From positions 1,116,001 to 1,180,000 of the forward strand of contig NZ_JAGHRJ010000002.1 in NCBI RefSeq assembly GCF_017743865.1: a stretch of 64,000 nucleotides of DNA. The letters run 5' to 3'. How positions within the stretch are numbered: the stretch's first letter is position 1; each line of letters opens with the position of its first letter. The notes beneath the pieces were generated by a model that was not told where the DNA came from, searched no databases, and saw nothing but the letters and a program-made list of their open reading frames with translations. The position numbers and the translations under genes are program-made. This document shows, piece after piece, positions 37,015 through 45,735 of the stretch. Source of the DNA: Labrenzia sp. R4_2 (GTDB taxonomy: Bacteria > Pseudomonadota > Alphaproteobacteria > Rhizobiales > Stappiaceae).

Positions 37015-37238
37015 TATCTCGAGGTTGGTCCAGCAGGGAAATAGAATTGTAGCGCCTGCTAATGCGCTTCAAAAAATAGGCTGGACCGGAATTTTTATCT
37101 GCAACGAGGAAAGAAAAAACAACCAAAGGAACACCAAGCGGCTGCACATAAGAGCAACACGAAATGTAAAGTGCAGGGGCGCGAGTGACTGCGTTGCAGA
37201 CAACGTGAAAAAGAGATTCACGGGGGCGTACAACATGG
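37015..37238 (+). other. Transcribed-looking untranslated stretch, possible small RNA or long 3' UTR
   Basis: Between the small membrane peptide and the plus-strand terminator there are 224 bases without a supported gene. The sequence is A-rich and purine-rich (GAGGAAAGAAAAAAC near 37101) with scattered short stems, including AGAGATTCACGGGGGCG near 37212. It may be the 3' UTR of the peptide mRNA or a separate RNA. Confidence 0.3.
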
Positions 37239-37276
37239 AAAACCGGCGTGGGCTTAAGAAGCCGCGCCGGTTTTTT
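37239..37276. terminator. Rho-independent terminator, mainly plus strand
   Basis: AACCGGCG (37241-37248) pairs with CGCCGGTT (37265-37272), with an inner GGCTT-AAG-AAGCC stem (37251-37263), followed by six T. The reverse direction has four T after the stem and may end azoR. Confidence 0.85.
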
Positions 37277-37314
37277 CATTCTCTCTCTGGTTTGGGAGCG
37301 GGACGCTGCGCGTC

Positions 37315-37914
37315 TTAGGCTGCCAGTTGCTCTGCAAGCGATATCGCATCCGCGCGCTTGTCCGGATTGACCATCAGCTGATCCGCTGCGATCACGGTCA
37401 CATCAGTGATGCCTAGGAAACCAAGGAAGTGCTTTAGGTAGGTCGTCGCGAAGTCGATTTCAGACCCGGCCTGTGTACCACCGGACGCCACTGCTATGAT
37501 CGCTTTTTTGTCTTTCAAAAGACCAACAGGACCGTTCTCGGTGTACTGGAACGTCTCCCGAGCGCGCGCAACCTGGTCGATCCAAGCTTTCAAAGCTGCA
37601 GGCACCGAAAAATTGTAAATCGGTGTACCAATGACAACCACTTCCGCCGCCTTCAGCTCTGAAACAAGCGTATCGGACACGGCGAGTTTCAAGCGCTGCT
37701 CCGGCGTGCGCTCAGCCGGATCTGTAAAAGTCGCTCCGACCCAGGTCTCATCAATAAATGGCAGACCTTGAGACACGTCGCGGGTCAGGATCTTCGCATC
37801 CCTGTTCGCCGTCGCAAGCGACTTGACCAGCGTCTCAGTCAGCTCTCGCGTTACGGAGCCGGTTTTGCGTGCGGATGCGTCAATATGCAGGATCGTCTTA
37901 ACATCAGAGCTCAT
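37315..37914 (-). CDS. azoR: FMN-dependent NADH-azoreductase
   Basis: The 199-residue flavodoxin-like protein has the AzoR features: ILHIDASARKTGSVTRELTETLV at the FMN phosphate site, GTPIYNFSVPAALKAWIDQVARARETFQYTENGPVGLLKDKKAIIAVASGG, and YLKHFLGFLGITDVTVIAADQ. It reduces quinones and azo dyes with NADH. ATG 37914 has GGAGAG just ahead and begins the domain cleanly; two upstream ATGs are weaker. A dyad-rich promoter lies upstream, and a terminator is shared with the convergent side. Confidence 0.93.
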   Translation of the reverse strand: MSSDVKTILHIDASARKTGSVTRELTETLVKSLATANRDAKILTRDVSQGLPFIDETWVGATFTDPAERTPEQRLKLAVSDTLVSELKAAEVVVIGTPIYNFSVPAALKAWIDQVARARETFQYTENGPVGLLKDKKAIIAVASGGTQAGSEIDFATTYLKHFLGFLGITDVTVIAADQLMVNPDKRADAISLAEQLAA

Positions 37915-38059
37915 CGGTCTCTCCAGAGTCATGTCGCCAGCGGATATCGCCGGTTTGTTCATGAATAAGAGGTAATAAACTCAGTCTTGATCGACTATAT
38001 ATGAAATTGTGAACGGTATATTCGAAGACGCGTAACAATCGATCCGATCGGGCGGACAC

Positions 38060-38087
38060 GAAAAATCCCCGGCGTTCAGCCGGGGAT
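38060..38087 (-). terminator. Terminator after the M56 peptidase gene
   Basis: ATCCCCGGC (38065-38073) pairs with GCCGGGGAT (38079-38087), with a five-base loop. On the minus strand a T-run follows, so it ends the BlaI-M56 operon. Confidence 0.85.
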
Positions 38088-38116
38088 CCTGATCTTTGGC
38101 CGAGACAAAACGCAGC

Positions 38117-39271
38117 TTATCGATACGGCGCCTTGCCGAATGCATTGATCGTCTCGAGGCGCTCCAGATTGATGATCGCTGACAACATCAAGCGATCCTG
38201 GCTCCAGTCCGCAGGCTTTTGAATAGCAAGCCCGGTAAGGAACACCACCGCTGCCATTGGAACAATCACCAAGGCCACCAGCCCGGTATGCGGTTTGGCC
38301 CGGTCTTGTTCCATCAACGCTTCGACACGGCTGCGGAGCTTTTGGGATGGCGAGCGCCGAAGCAAGCGGTCCTGCACCTCGATCAGCGCGACGGCTGCAA
38401 CGCTGGATCGGTTTTGGTTCAAAAAGGCTTCACGCTTTTGAATCCCGGCTTTCGCGGCGCGCAACAGGCACATGCAATAGGACTTCAGATCCACTTGCGC
38501 GTTCTCCGCGACCTTTTGATCGCAAGCCAGTTCACGCAGGCGCTCGACCTCCGACTTCCAGATGTAGAAGAACGGATTCCAGAAAAACAACGGGCGCAGC
38601 AGTTCCAGACCGATCTCCCACGTCACATCCCCTTGCCGCAGATGCTCAAACTCATGTTTCAAGACGAGCTTGAGGTCTTCGCTCTGGGTCAGAAGCTCGC
38701 TTGGCAGCACCACGTAATTCCGGGTCAATCCGCGGGCCGAATACGGAACAACGGCTGTGTCAGAGAGCAAAAGCCGGAGCCTGCCGTGGTCCCGCCAGAC
38801 ATGACAAGAGGCCAAAGCCCGGTTCAGCTGAATGAAGCCCTTGGCGAGTTTCAGCCCGAAAAACGTGACACCTGCAAGGAAGACCGCCACGATCCCAGCG
38901 CCAAGCACAGAGGTCAGGGACAGGATTTCCGTAGAAAGCTGTGCTCGCAGGCCCAAAAGAGACTGGAAATCCTGCGCCGGAATGGCAATACCGCCCCGCA
39001 AATACTGCGAGACGACCATATCGGACAAGTTCACGGACATAGCGCCTGGAACAACACCGGCATCCAGAAGGTGACGATAAAGGGCAACGGCTCCCGGAGA
39101 GAGTGCGGTGATGACAAACAAGCCATTCAACAGACCGAGCTGAACGGAATAGGCCAGTTTGATGCCCAATCGCTCCAGGACCAATTTCGCGACCAGCCAA
39201 ACCACCGCCGTGATGGCGAAGGTTATGTTGAGGTCGATGTAGATATCGAAAATCTGGTTAGGTAGCGTCAT
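38117..39271 (-). CDS. M56-family membrane metallopeptidase (BlaR1-like, sensorless)
   Basis: The 384-residue protein has four N-terminal membrane helices and a cytoplasmic zinc protease domain with HEFEHLRQGD (HExxH) and the third ligand expected in ELACDQ. A last hydrophobic segment near residue 345 ends the protein. BlaR1/MecR1 of staphylococci carry a C-terminal penicillin-sensing domain; here the protein stops without it. It should still cleave or inactivate BlaI. It overlaps blaI by 14 bases, so the two form one operon. No beta-lactamase gene is in this window, so the target is unknown. Confidence 0.88.
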   Translation of the reverse strand: MTLPNQIFDIYIDLNITFAITAVVWLVAKLVLERLGIKLAYSVQLGLLNGLFVITALSPGAVALYRHLLDAGVVPGAMSVNLSDMVVSQYLRGGIAIPAQDFQSLLGLRAQLSTEILSLTSVLGAGIVAVFLAGVTFFGLKLAKGFIQLNRALASCHVWRDHGRLRLLLSDTAVVPYSARGLTRNYVVLPSELLTQSEDLKLVLKHEFEHLRQGDVTWEIGLELLRPLFFWNPFFYIWKSEVERLRELACDQKVAENAQVDLKSYCMCLLRAAKAGIQKREAFLNQNRSSVAAVALIEVQDRLLRRSPSQKLRSRVEALMEQDRAKPHTGLVALVIVPMAAVVFLTGLAIQKPADWSQDRLMLSAIINLERLETINAFGKAPYR

Positions 39272-39653
39272 CTGTCCTCCTCCTGTCCAGTAACGCTCTT
39301 ATTTCCTCCAGATCGTTCTCCGAAAGATCGTAGTCGTCGACGAGACGCGCCACCAATGAGGCGGGCGTCCCGTCGAACAACTTGTCTGACAGGTTTCGCA
39401 AGGAACGGGACTGGTAGGAATCTTTGGAGAGCCGCGGGGAATAGATCAATGTCTTCCCATCTTTTCGGCTGTCCACGAAGCCCTTTTCATCCAGAATCCG
39501 CATGATCGTTGCACAGGACGTATAGGCAAGTTTTCTCTCTGGCGGCAAACATGCGAGGATATCCCGCACGGAACCTTCGCCGATCTTCCAAAGTTCAGTC
39601 ATGAACTCCAGTTCGACTTCGGTGAGCAACTCGTTGCTTTTACGCTTTCTCAT
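39258..39653 (-). CDS. BlaI/MecI/CopY-family repressor
   Basis: The 131-residue protein has a winged helix (LTEVELEFMTELWKIGEGSVRDILACLPPERKLAYTSCATIMRILDEKGFVDSRKDGKTLIYSP) and a short C-terminal dimerisation helix, as in BlaI. It overlaps the M56 peptidase gene, its usual partner. It is followed upstream by a 100-bp gap with no clear TACA-N-TGTA operator. The regulated gene is not obvious. Confidence 0.9.
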   Translation of the reverse strand: MRKRKSNELLTEVELEFMTELWKIGEGSVRDILACLPPERKLAYTSCATIMRILDEKGFVDSRKDGKTLIYSPRLSKDSYQSRSLRNLSDKLFDGTPASLVARLVDDYDLSENDLEEIRALLDRRRTDDAT

Positions 39654-39753
39654 TCTCGTCCTGCAATCATGCGGTTCGGATGGAACTTAACATCCCTATT
39701 TTTGCACCATCTCTTGTGAAACTTCCACGTCTAATCTTTGCGTCCAGCCGGCA

Positions 39754-40032
39754 CTAAACCTTCCAGAAGCAGAAGACACCCCAGCCAATACTGATTGCCA
39801 ACGGCCACCACAGCGGCATGCCGACCAGACCCAGCCAGGCCAGGAAGATATAGGCCGTTCCGAGCAGCGTGATGAAGAGGCGATCACCGCGGGTCGTGGT
39901 CAGGCGCAAAATACCGACGCGTTCTGCCCCGCCAGGGAATTTCAGCTCAAGCACCGTCAGGAACCCAATTGCGCTGAAAATGCCGACAAACAAAAGGGCC
40001 GTCGGCCAGGTCCAGGCCATCCATCCCAGCAT
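39754..40032 (-). CDS. DUF2160 small membrane protein of glycerol ABC operons
   Basis: The 92-residue protein has three hydrophobic segments (WMAWTWPTALLFVGIFSAIGFLTV; LFITLLGTAYIFLAWLGLV; WWPLAISIGWGVFCFW) and belongs to DUF2160. In rhizobia a protein of this type accompanies the glycerol transporter genes, and its function is unknown. The ATG shares a base with the glpQ stop (TAATG), so it is the last cistron of the operon. It may help assemble or gate the importer; this is inference. Confidence 0.85.
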   Translation of the reverse strand: MLGWMAWTWPTALLFVGIFSAIGFLTVLELKFPGGAERVGILRLTTTRGDRLFITLLGTAYIFLAWLGLVGMPLWWPLAISIGWGVFCFWKV

Positions 40033-40829
40033 TACACCCTCCCCAGGGCAAAGCCCTTGGCAATGTAGTTACGGACAAAGTAGATCACGATCGCGCCCGG
40101 GATGATTGTCAGCGTCCCGGCGGCCGCCAAAAGCCCGAGTTCATATCCGGCTGACGACGCCGTCCGTGTCATGACGGCGGCAATCGGCTTTGCCTCAACC
40201 GCTGTCAGTGTCTTGGACAGAAGCATTTCCACCCAGGAGAACATGAAGCAGAAGAAAGCTGCAACACCCACACCGGACTTGATGGCCGGCAGGAAGATCG
40301 TCATGAAGAACCGCGGGAAGGAATATCCGTCGACGTAAGCGGTCTCGTCCAGTTCCTTAGGCACACCGCTCATGAACCCTTCCAGGATCCAGACCGCCAG
40401 CGGCACATTGAACAGGCAGTGCGCAAGTGCAACAGCCAAGTGCGTGTCGAACAGGCCAACGGCGGAATAGAGCTGGAAGAACGGCAGTGCGAAGACGGCG
40501 GCCGGCGCCATCCGGTTGGTGAGCAACCAGAAGAACAGATGCTTGTCGCCCACGAAAGAGTAGCGGGAGAAGGCATATGCTGCCGGCAGAGCCACAGACA
40601 CCGAGATCACCGTGTTGAGTGTCACGTAGATGATCGAGTTGATGTAGCCCCAGTACCAAGTCGGATCGGTGAAGATCGCGATGTAGTTCTCGAACGTCCA
40701 GGTCTGCGGGAACAAGGAGAACCCGGAAAGGATCTCGTTGGTGGTTTTGAAACTCATCGCGACGAGCCAATAAATCGGCAACATCAAGAAGAGGATGTAC
40801 AGGATGGGAACCAGATTTCTCATTCTCAT
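40032..40829 (-). CDS. glpQ: Glycerol-type ABC transporter permease (CarB/MalG-like)
   Basis: The 265-residue permease has six membrane segments and the inner-membrane binding motif EAA---G in the form PKELDETAYVDGYSFPRFFMTIFLP. ATG 40829 has AGGAG and is preferred over a TTG five codons upstream. It overlaps neither partner: the previous gene glpP stops at 40841 and the next cistron DUF2160 overlaps by one base. With glpP it forms the heterodimeric channel. The name follows the rhizobial glpSTPQV operon by gene order and is therefore moderate. Confidence 0.85.
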   Translation of the reverse strand: MRMRNLVPILYILFLMLPIYWLVAMSFKTTNEILSGFSLFPQTWTFENYIAIFTDPTWYWGYINSIIYVTLNTVISVSVALPAAYAFSRYSFVGDKHLFFWLLTNRMAPAAVFALPFFQLYSAVGLFDTHLAVALAHCLFNVPLAVWILEGFMSGVPKELDETAYVDGYSFPRFFMTIFLPAIKSGVGVAAFFCFMFSWVEMLLSKTLTAVEAKPIAAVMTRTASSAGYELGLLAAAGTLTIIPGAIVIYFVRNYIAKGFALGRV

Positions 40830-40840
40830 GATGGTTCTCC

Positions 40841-41707
40841 TCAAGCTTTGTTGTCGTCTCTCGTCATCAGCGTGTAGAACAACCAGGAGGTCAGCAGCGT
40901 GATGGCGAAGTAGATGAGGGACATGGCGGCAGCCGGACCAAGGTCGAACTGACCAAGGGCGATTTTCACCAGATCGATGGACAAAAGCGTGGTCGAGTTG
41001 CCAGGACCACCACCGGTCAAGACGAACGGTTCGGTGTAGATGTTGAAGCTGTCCATAAAGCGGAGCAGGATCGCGATCGTCAGAACCGTTTTCATCTTCG
41101 GCAACTGAATGAAGCGGAACACGGCCCAGTTGGACGCACCATCGATCTCAGCAGCCTGATAGTAGGCGTTCGGAATGGACACCAGACCGGCATAACTCAG
41201 GAGCACGACCAGAGACGTCCAATGCCAGACGTCCATGACGATGATCGTCACCCAGGCGGCAACCGGATCCTGGGTCATGTCGTAGGAAATGCCCAGAGTG
41301 TGGTTCAGGAAGTACCCGAGAAGGCCGATATCCGGCAGGGTGAAGATATTCCACATCGCACCGACCACGTTCCACGGGATCAGCATCGGCAGAGCCATCA
41401 GAACCAGGCAAACCGGAACCCAAGGCCCCTTCTTCGGCATTGAAAGCGCGATCGCAATGCCAAGAGGAATCTCGATGATCAGGATCATGAAGGTGAAGAA
41501 GAACTGGCGGCCAAGCGCATTATGAAAGCGTTCGGACTGCAGAACTTCCTGGAACCAGCGAAGGCCTTCCCAGAAGAACAGGTTATCGCCAAAGGTCTCC
41601 TGAACGGAGTAGTTCACCACGGTCATCATCGGGATGAGCGCGTTGAACGCCACCAGAAGGAGAACGGGGAGAACAAAGAACCAGGCGCGTTGATTTTGCG
41701 TTTTCAT
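40841..41707 (-). CDS. glpP: Glycerol-type ABC transporter permease (MalF-like)
   Basis: The 288-residue permease has six membrane segments. The EAA-type motif is PNAYYQAAEIDGASNWAVFRFIQLPKMK. It starts inside the glpT stop (TGATG) and is 11 bp upstream of glpQ. The hydrophobic start MKTQNQRAWFFVLPVLLLVAFNALIPMM is typical of MalF-type permeases. It pairs with glpQ to carry polyol or sugar substrate. Confidence 0.86.
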   Translation of the reverse strand: MKTQNQRAWFFVLPVLLLVAFNALIPMMTVVNYSVQETFGDNLFFWEGLRWFQEVLQSERFHNALGRQFFFTFMILIIEIPLGIAIALSMPKKGPWVPVCLVLMALPMLIPWNVVGAMWNIFTLPDIGLLGYFLNHTLGISYDMTQDPVAAWVTIIVMDVWHWTSLVVLLSYAGLVSIPNAYYQAAEIDGASNWAVFRFIQLPKMKTVLTIAILLRFMDSFNIYTEPFVLTGGGPGNSTTLLSIDLVKIALGQFDLGPAAAMSLIYFAITLLTSWLFYTLMTRDDNKA

Positions 41708-42795
41708 CAGGCAGCCTCCTCTGGGGAACTGGCCAGCCAGCCGTCCTTGTAGAGACGGGTCTGGGATTGTTTGAACTGAAGCTTCACGGCCTCACCGGCG
41801 CTTGGCGCCTCCCCTTCCAGGATCGCGTGAATGCGGCTGTCATGAGCGATGGCTTCCACCACCTTGTGACGGCCAACGTCCGCAACCTTGCGGACCACGG
41901 CATCAACGCCCTGCCCGTTAGAAGCAATGGAGACAAATTCCGGACGAATGCCGACTTCAGCGCCGCCATCTGCGACGTCCTTGGCCGGACCTTCAAGGCT
42001 CACTTGTTCACCGCCGAAGAAGGCAGCGCCGCCTTTCACGTCACATGGCAGAACGTTCATGCCCGGAGAACCGATAAAGTGTCCAACGAAGGTGTGTGCA
42101 GGCCGCTCGAACAATTCAACCGGGGTCCCCATCTGAACGATTTCGCCATCCTGCATCACCACGACCTTGTCAGCGAACGTCAAAGCTTCGGTCTGATCAT
42201 GCGTCACATAGATCATGGTCGCCTTCACCCGCTGGTGAAGTTCCTTCAGTTTGGAACGGAGCTTCCACTTCAGGTGCGGATCGATCACAGTCAGCGGCTC
42301 GTCAAACATCACGACATTGACGTCCTGGCGGACGAGACCGCGGCCCATCGAGATCTTCTGTTTGTTGTCCGGTGACAGGTTCGCCGCGCGGGTGTTCAGC
42401 ATGTCCGTGACTTCAAGCATCTCGGCAATCGCGGTGACCCGCTGCTTGACGATGTCCTCGTCGCGGCCCCGGTTGCGCAGCGGGAACGCTAGATTGTCGT
42501 AGACGGTCATCGTGTCGTAGATGACCGGAAACTGGAACACCTGAGCGATGTTGCGTTTTGCCGGCGGCAGAGATGTCACGTCCTGATCGCCGAAAAGGAT
42601 CTTACCTTCCGAGGGAACGAGCAGACCGGAGATAATGTTGAGAAGCGTGGACTTGCCGCAGCCGGACGGCCCAAGAAGCGCATAGGCTCCACCGTCTTCC
42701 CACGTCAGGTCGATCTTCTTCAGCGCGTAGTCAGCATCACTCTTTAGATTGGGGTGATAGCTGTGACGCAGATTTGAAAGCGTGATTTGTGCCAT
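41707..42795 (-). CDS. glpT: ABC transporter ATPase with degenerate signature motif
   Basis: The 362-residue ATPase has Walker A GPSGCGKST (residues 42-50), Q-loop Gln88, Walker B VMFDE (162-166) and the switch histidine His199 in YVTHDQ. The ABC signature, normally LSGGQ, reads LSPDN (140-144), and the D-loop is TVID. A C-terminal TOBE-type domain follows. It starts 13 bp downstream of glpS. Its missing signature is supplied by GlpS in a heterodimer (see finding). It belongs to the glycerol-type operon V-S-T-P-Q-DUF2160. Confidence 0.9.
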   Translation of the reverse strand: MAQITLSNLRHSYHPNLKSDADYALKKIDLTWEDGGAYALLGPSGCGKSTLLNIISGLLVPSEGKILFGDQDVTSLPPAKRNIAQVFQFPVIYDTMTVYDNLAFPLRNRGRDEDIVKQRVTAIAEMLEVTDMLNTRAANLSPDNKQKISMGRGLVRQDVNVVMFDEPLTVIDPHLKWKLRSKLKELHQRVKATMIYVTHDQTEALTFADKVVVMQDGEIVQMGTPVELFERPAHTFVGHFIGSPGMNVLPCDVKGGAAFFGGEQVSLEGPAKDVADGGAEVGIRPEFVSIASNGQGVDAVVRKVADVGRHKVVEAIAHDSRIHAILEGEAPSAGEAVKLQFKQSQTRLYKDGWLASSPEEAA

Positions 42796-42807
42796 GAAGT
42801 CCTCTCC

Positions 42808-43872
42808 TTACGCCACCAGCTCGCCACTCGGGGCAAAGAAGAAACAGTGGTTCGGATCCAGATAGAACGTGTGGACCTCACCGACGAAGTAGGGGTGCAC
42901 GCCTGGAGACAAAGACACCCAGGACTGACCGTCCATATCAAAGTGCGCGCTGCTTTCAGAACCGCTGAGCTCGGTAACCTGCACATGGCCCTCAAGGCGC
43001 ACAGTATTGTGCGCGGTCTCGACCGGCATGACGTGGTGCGGGCGGATAGCCAGCGTGTAAATGCCGTCGGAAAGACCGGCAGCAGCACCCGACAGTGTCC
43101 AGCGGGTCTGGTCGTTCAAGATGACCTCGTTCCCCTGCTTGGAGACCTCGGCCGTGTTGATCGGCGGGTTGGAGAACACCTTGGCGGCATCCAGATCTTT
43201 TGGCTGCCGGTAGATCTCCGCCGTTGGGCCGAACTGAACGACATTGCCATCGGTCATCAGCGCCGTGCGCCCGCCCAGAAGAAGTGCCTCTTCAGGTTCC
43301 GACGTCGCGTAGACAACGACAGCCCCGCGTCCGGCAAACAGCTCGGGAAGCTGGTCGCGCAATTCTTCGCGAAGTTTGTAATCGAGGTTGGCAAGCGGTT
43401 CATCGAGGAACACCGCGTCGCTTTCCTTGACGATCGCACGTGCAAGAGCACACCGCTGTTGCTGCCCACCGGACAACTCATGCGGATTGCGTTGCAGGTA
43501 AGGATCCAGCTTCATCAACTTTGCAGCTTCTGCAACGCGATCCGCGATCTCCGACTTGGCGACACCCGCGATCTTGAGCGGTGAGGCGATGTTGTCGAAC
43601 ACCGTCATGTGCGGGTAGTTGACGAAGAACTGGTGAACCAGGCTGATATTGCGCTTTTGCGCACTCAGGCTGGACACGTCCTTGCCATTGATAATGATTT
43701 CACCGGTCGCGAGGCTGTCGAGGCCCGCCATCAGCTTGATGAGCGAGGTCTTGCCGGATCCGGTTTCTCCGAGCAGAACATTGAAATGCCCTGGTTCGAG
43801 AGACAAGGTGGTTTCCTTCACATGGGTGATGGAGCCCACGCGCTTACTGACGTTTTTAAGTTGTAAAGACAT
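42808..43872 (-). CDS. glpS: ABC transporter ATPase with missing switch histidine
   Basis: The 354-residue ATPase has Walker A GETGSGKT (residues 35-42), Q-loop Gln81, signature LSGGQ (133-137) and Walker B VFLDE (154-158). At the H-loop it reads YATSEPEEAL, so Ser191 stands where histidine is normal. A C-terminal TOBE-like domain follows. The ATG at 43872 begins the domain; a 20-residue upstream extension without family resemblance was dropped. The defect is complementary to that of GlpT. The gene follows a 9-bp hairpin after the binding-protein gene. Confidence 0.9.
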   Translation of the reverse strand: MSLQLKNVSKRVGSITHVKETTLSLEPGHFNVLLGETGSGKTSLIKLMAGLDSLATGEIIINGKDVSSLSAQKRNISLVHQFFVNYPHMTVFDNIASPLKIAGVAKSEIADRVAEAAKLMKLDPYLQRNPHELSGGQQQRCALARAIVKESDAVFLDEPLANLDYKLREELRDQLPELFAGRGAVVVYATSEPEEALLLGGRTALMTDGNVVQFGPTAEIYRQPKDLDAAKVFSNPPINTAEVSKQGNEVILNDQTRWTLSGAAAGLSDGIYTLAIRPHHVMPVETAHNTVRLEGHVQVTELSGSESSAHFDMDGQSWVSLSPGVHPYFVGEVHTFYLDPNHCFFFAPSGELVA

Positions 43873-43947
43873 TTTTGCTGCCCGCGTCCGTCCAGGCCCA
43901 AGCGCGAATTCAGTGTCGCAGCCGCCTGTCACATTCGGATCGGTGAA

Positions 43948-43970
43948 GGACCGGGGACACGCCCCGGTCC
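43948..43970. other. Intercistronic hairpin between binding-protein gene and ATPases
   Basis: GGACCGGGG (43948-43956) pairs perfectly with CCCCGGTCC (43962-43970), loop of five. There is no T-run on the transcribed strand, so it probably stabilises the 3' end of the glpV mRNA rather than ending transcription. Confidence 0.65.
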
Positions 43971-43998
43971 GATGTTTTGGTCAAGACAGATCAGGTGA

Positions 43999-45735
43999 TC
44001 ACTGCTGCCAGCGAGCAACCAGTTCGTCGTAGTTGACGGTTTCGCCCTGCGGCTTCTCGTTTGCGAGCTTGGCCTTCGGAGCACCCGGCTGAGACAGCCA
44101 GTATTCTGCGTCACGCTCTTCATTCAGACGCGGTCCGCAACCACCGTAGACGTTGGCACGCTCATCAGCCTGCTGCATACGGGACATGACGATGTCCATT
44201 TCCTGCGCGAGGCGGTCCATAGCCTCTTGCGGGGTGAAGGCACCGGAGTTCACGTCACCGATCTGCTGCCACCAGATCTGGGCCAGCTTCGGATAATCCG
44301 GAACGTTGACACCGGTCGGGGACCAGGCAACACGATCCGGAGAGCGGTAGAACTCAACCAAGCCGCCGAGTTTCGGCGCACGCTCGGTGAAGGACTCGTG
44401 GTTGACGGTGCTGTCGCGGATGAACGTCAGACCCACGTGGCTCTTCTTGGTGTCGACTGTTTTGGAAACAACGAACTGAGCGTAAAGCCATGCAGCTTTT
44501 GCGCGGTCAACCGGAGTGGACTTCAGGATCGTCCAGGAACCCACGTCCTGGTAACCAACCTTCTGGCCTTTTTCCCAGTAAGGACCATGCGGGCTCGGAG
44601 CCATACGCCACAGCGGGGTACCCTCGTCGTCCACAGTGTTGTTGCCTTCAGACTTCGGCTTCACCATGTCCGCAGTGAACGCGGTGTACCAGAAGATCTG
44701 CTGAGCAACGTTGCCCTGGCTCAGAGCCGGCAGAGACTGGTAGAAGTCGAAGCTTGCAGCGCCTGGAGGCGCATAGTTGCGCAGCCACTCATCCCACTTG
44801 CGGATCGCGTAAACAGCCGCCGGGCCGTTTGCAGCACCACCGCGGGACACGGATGCACCGACCGGGTTACATGTGCCGGCTTCCATGCGGATGCCCCACT
44901 CGTCAACCGGAACGCCGTTCGGCTCGCCCTTGTCGCCTGCACCAGCCATGGAGAGCCATGCATCGGTCATGCGCCAGCCGAGATCGGGAGCGCGCTTACC
45001 ATAGTCCATGTGACCGTAAATCGCGACGCCGTCGATTTCTTTGACATCATTTGAGAAGAACTCAGCGATGTCCTCGTATGCGGACCAGTTGACCGGAACG
45101 CCGAGATCGTAGCCGTACTTGTCCTTGAAGGCCGTTTTCAGGTCTTCACGGTCAAACCAGTCTTTACGGAACCAGTAGAGGTTCGCGAACTGCTGGTCGG
45201 GAAGCTGGTACAGATCGCCATCCGGACCGGTGGTGAACTGGATACCCATGAAGTCGTCGAGATCGAGACCAGGGTTGGTCACGTCTTTTGCGTCGCCTGC
45301 CATCCAGTCGGTCAGGTTGTAGGCGAGCTGCAGACGGGAGTGCGTACCGATCAGGTCGGAGTCATTGACATAAGCGTCATAGAGGTTCCGGCCGGTCTGC
45401 ATCTGTGTCTGAACAGCCTGCACCACTTCACCTTCGCCGAGGATCTGGTGGTTCACCTTGATACCGGTGATTTCCTCAAAGGCCTTGGTCAGAACTTCGG
45501 ACTCGTAAGAGTGAGTCGGAATGCCTTCGGACAGAACGTTGATTTCCATGCCGTTGAACGGTTCTGCTGCCTGAATGAACCACTGCATTTCTGCAAGCTG
45601 CTCATCCTTGGTCAGAACGGATGGCTGGAATTCCTGGTCGATCCACTTTTGTGCTGCCGCCTCATCGGCAAAAGCAGACCCTGCTCCTGCAATCACGGCG
45701 CTGGCCGCAACTGCGCAGAGAAGATACTTGCGCAT
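43999..45735 (-). CDS. glpV: Glycerol-type ABC transporter solute-binding protein
   Basis: The 578-residue periplasmic protein has a signal peptide (MRKYLLCAVAASAVIAGAGSAFA) and a long family 1-type extracellular binding domain (GMEINVLSEGIPTHSYESEVLTKAFEEITGIKVNHQILGEGEVVQAVQTQMQTG). Its length, well above the usual 420, and the neighbouring DUF2160 point to the glycerol group. It is the first gene of the operon and has a separate promoter with the dyad at 45814. Other polyols cannot be excluded. Confidence 0.88.
   Translation of the reverse strand: MRKYLLCAVAASAVIAGAGSAFADEAAAQKWIDQEFQPSVLTKDEQLAEMQWFIQAAEPFNGMEINVLSEGIPTHSYESEVLTKAFEEITGIKVNHQILGEGEVVQAVQTQMQTGRNLYDAYVNDSDLIGTHSRLQLAYNLTDWMAGDAKDVTNPGLDLDDFMGIQFTTGPDGDLYQLPDQQFANLYWFRKDWFDREDLKTAFKDKYGYDLGVPVNWSAYEDIAEFFSNDVKEIDGVAIYGHMDYGKRAPDLGWRMTDAWLSMAGAGDKGEPNGVPVDEWGIRMEAGTCNPVGASVSRGGAANGPAAVYAIRKWDEWLRNYAPPGAASFDFYQSLPALSQGNVAQQIFWYTAFTADMVKPKSEGNNTVDDEGTPLWRMAPSPHGPYWEKGQKVGYQDVGSWTILKSTPVDRAKAAWLYAQFVVSKTVDTKKSHVGLTFIRDSTVNHESFTERAPKLGGLVEFYRSPDRVAWSPTGVNVPDYPKLAQIWWQQIGDVNSGAFTPQEAMDRLAQEMDIVMSRMQQADERANVYGGCGPRLNEERDAEYWLSQPGAPKAKLANEKPQGETVNYDELVARWQQ

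Noticed and set aside
38219..39265. A 348-codon plus-strand frame opposite the M56 peptidase
   Set aside because: The opposite strand encodes an M56 protein with its HExxH site and membrane helices; this frame has low-complexity Gln/Arg content and no family.
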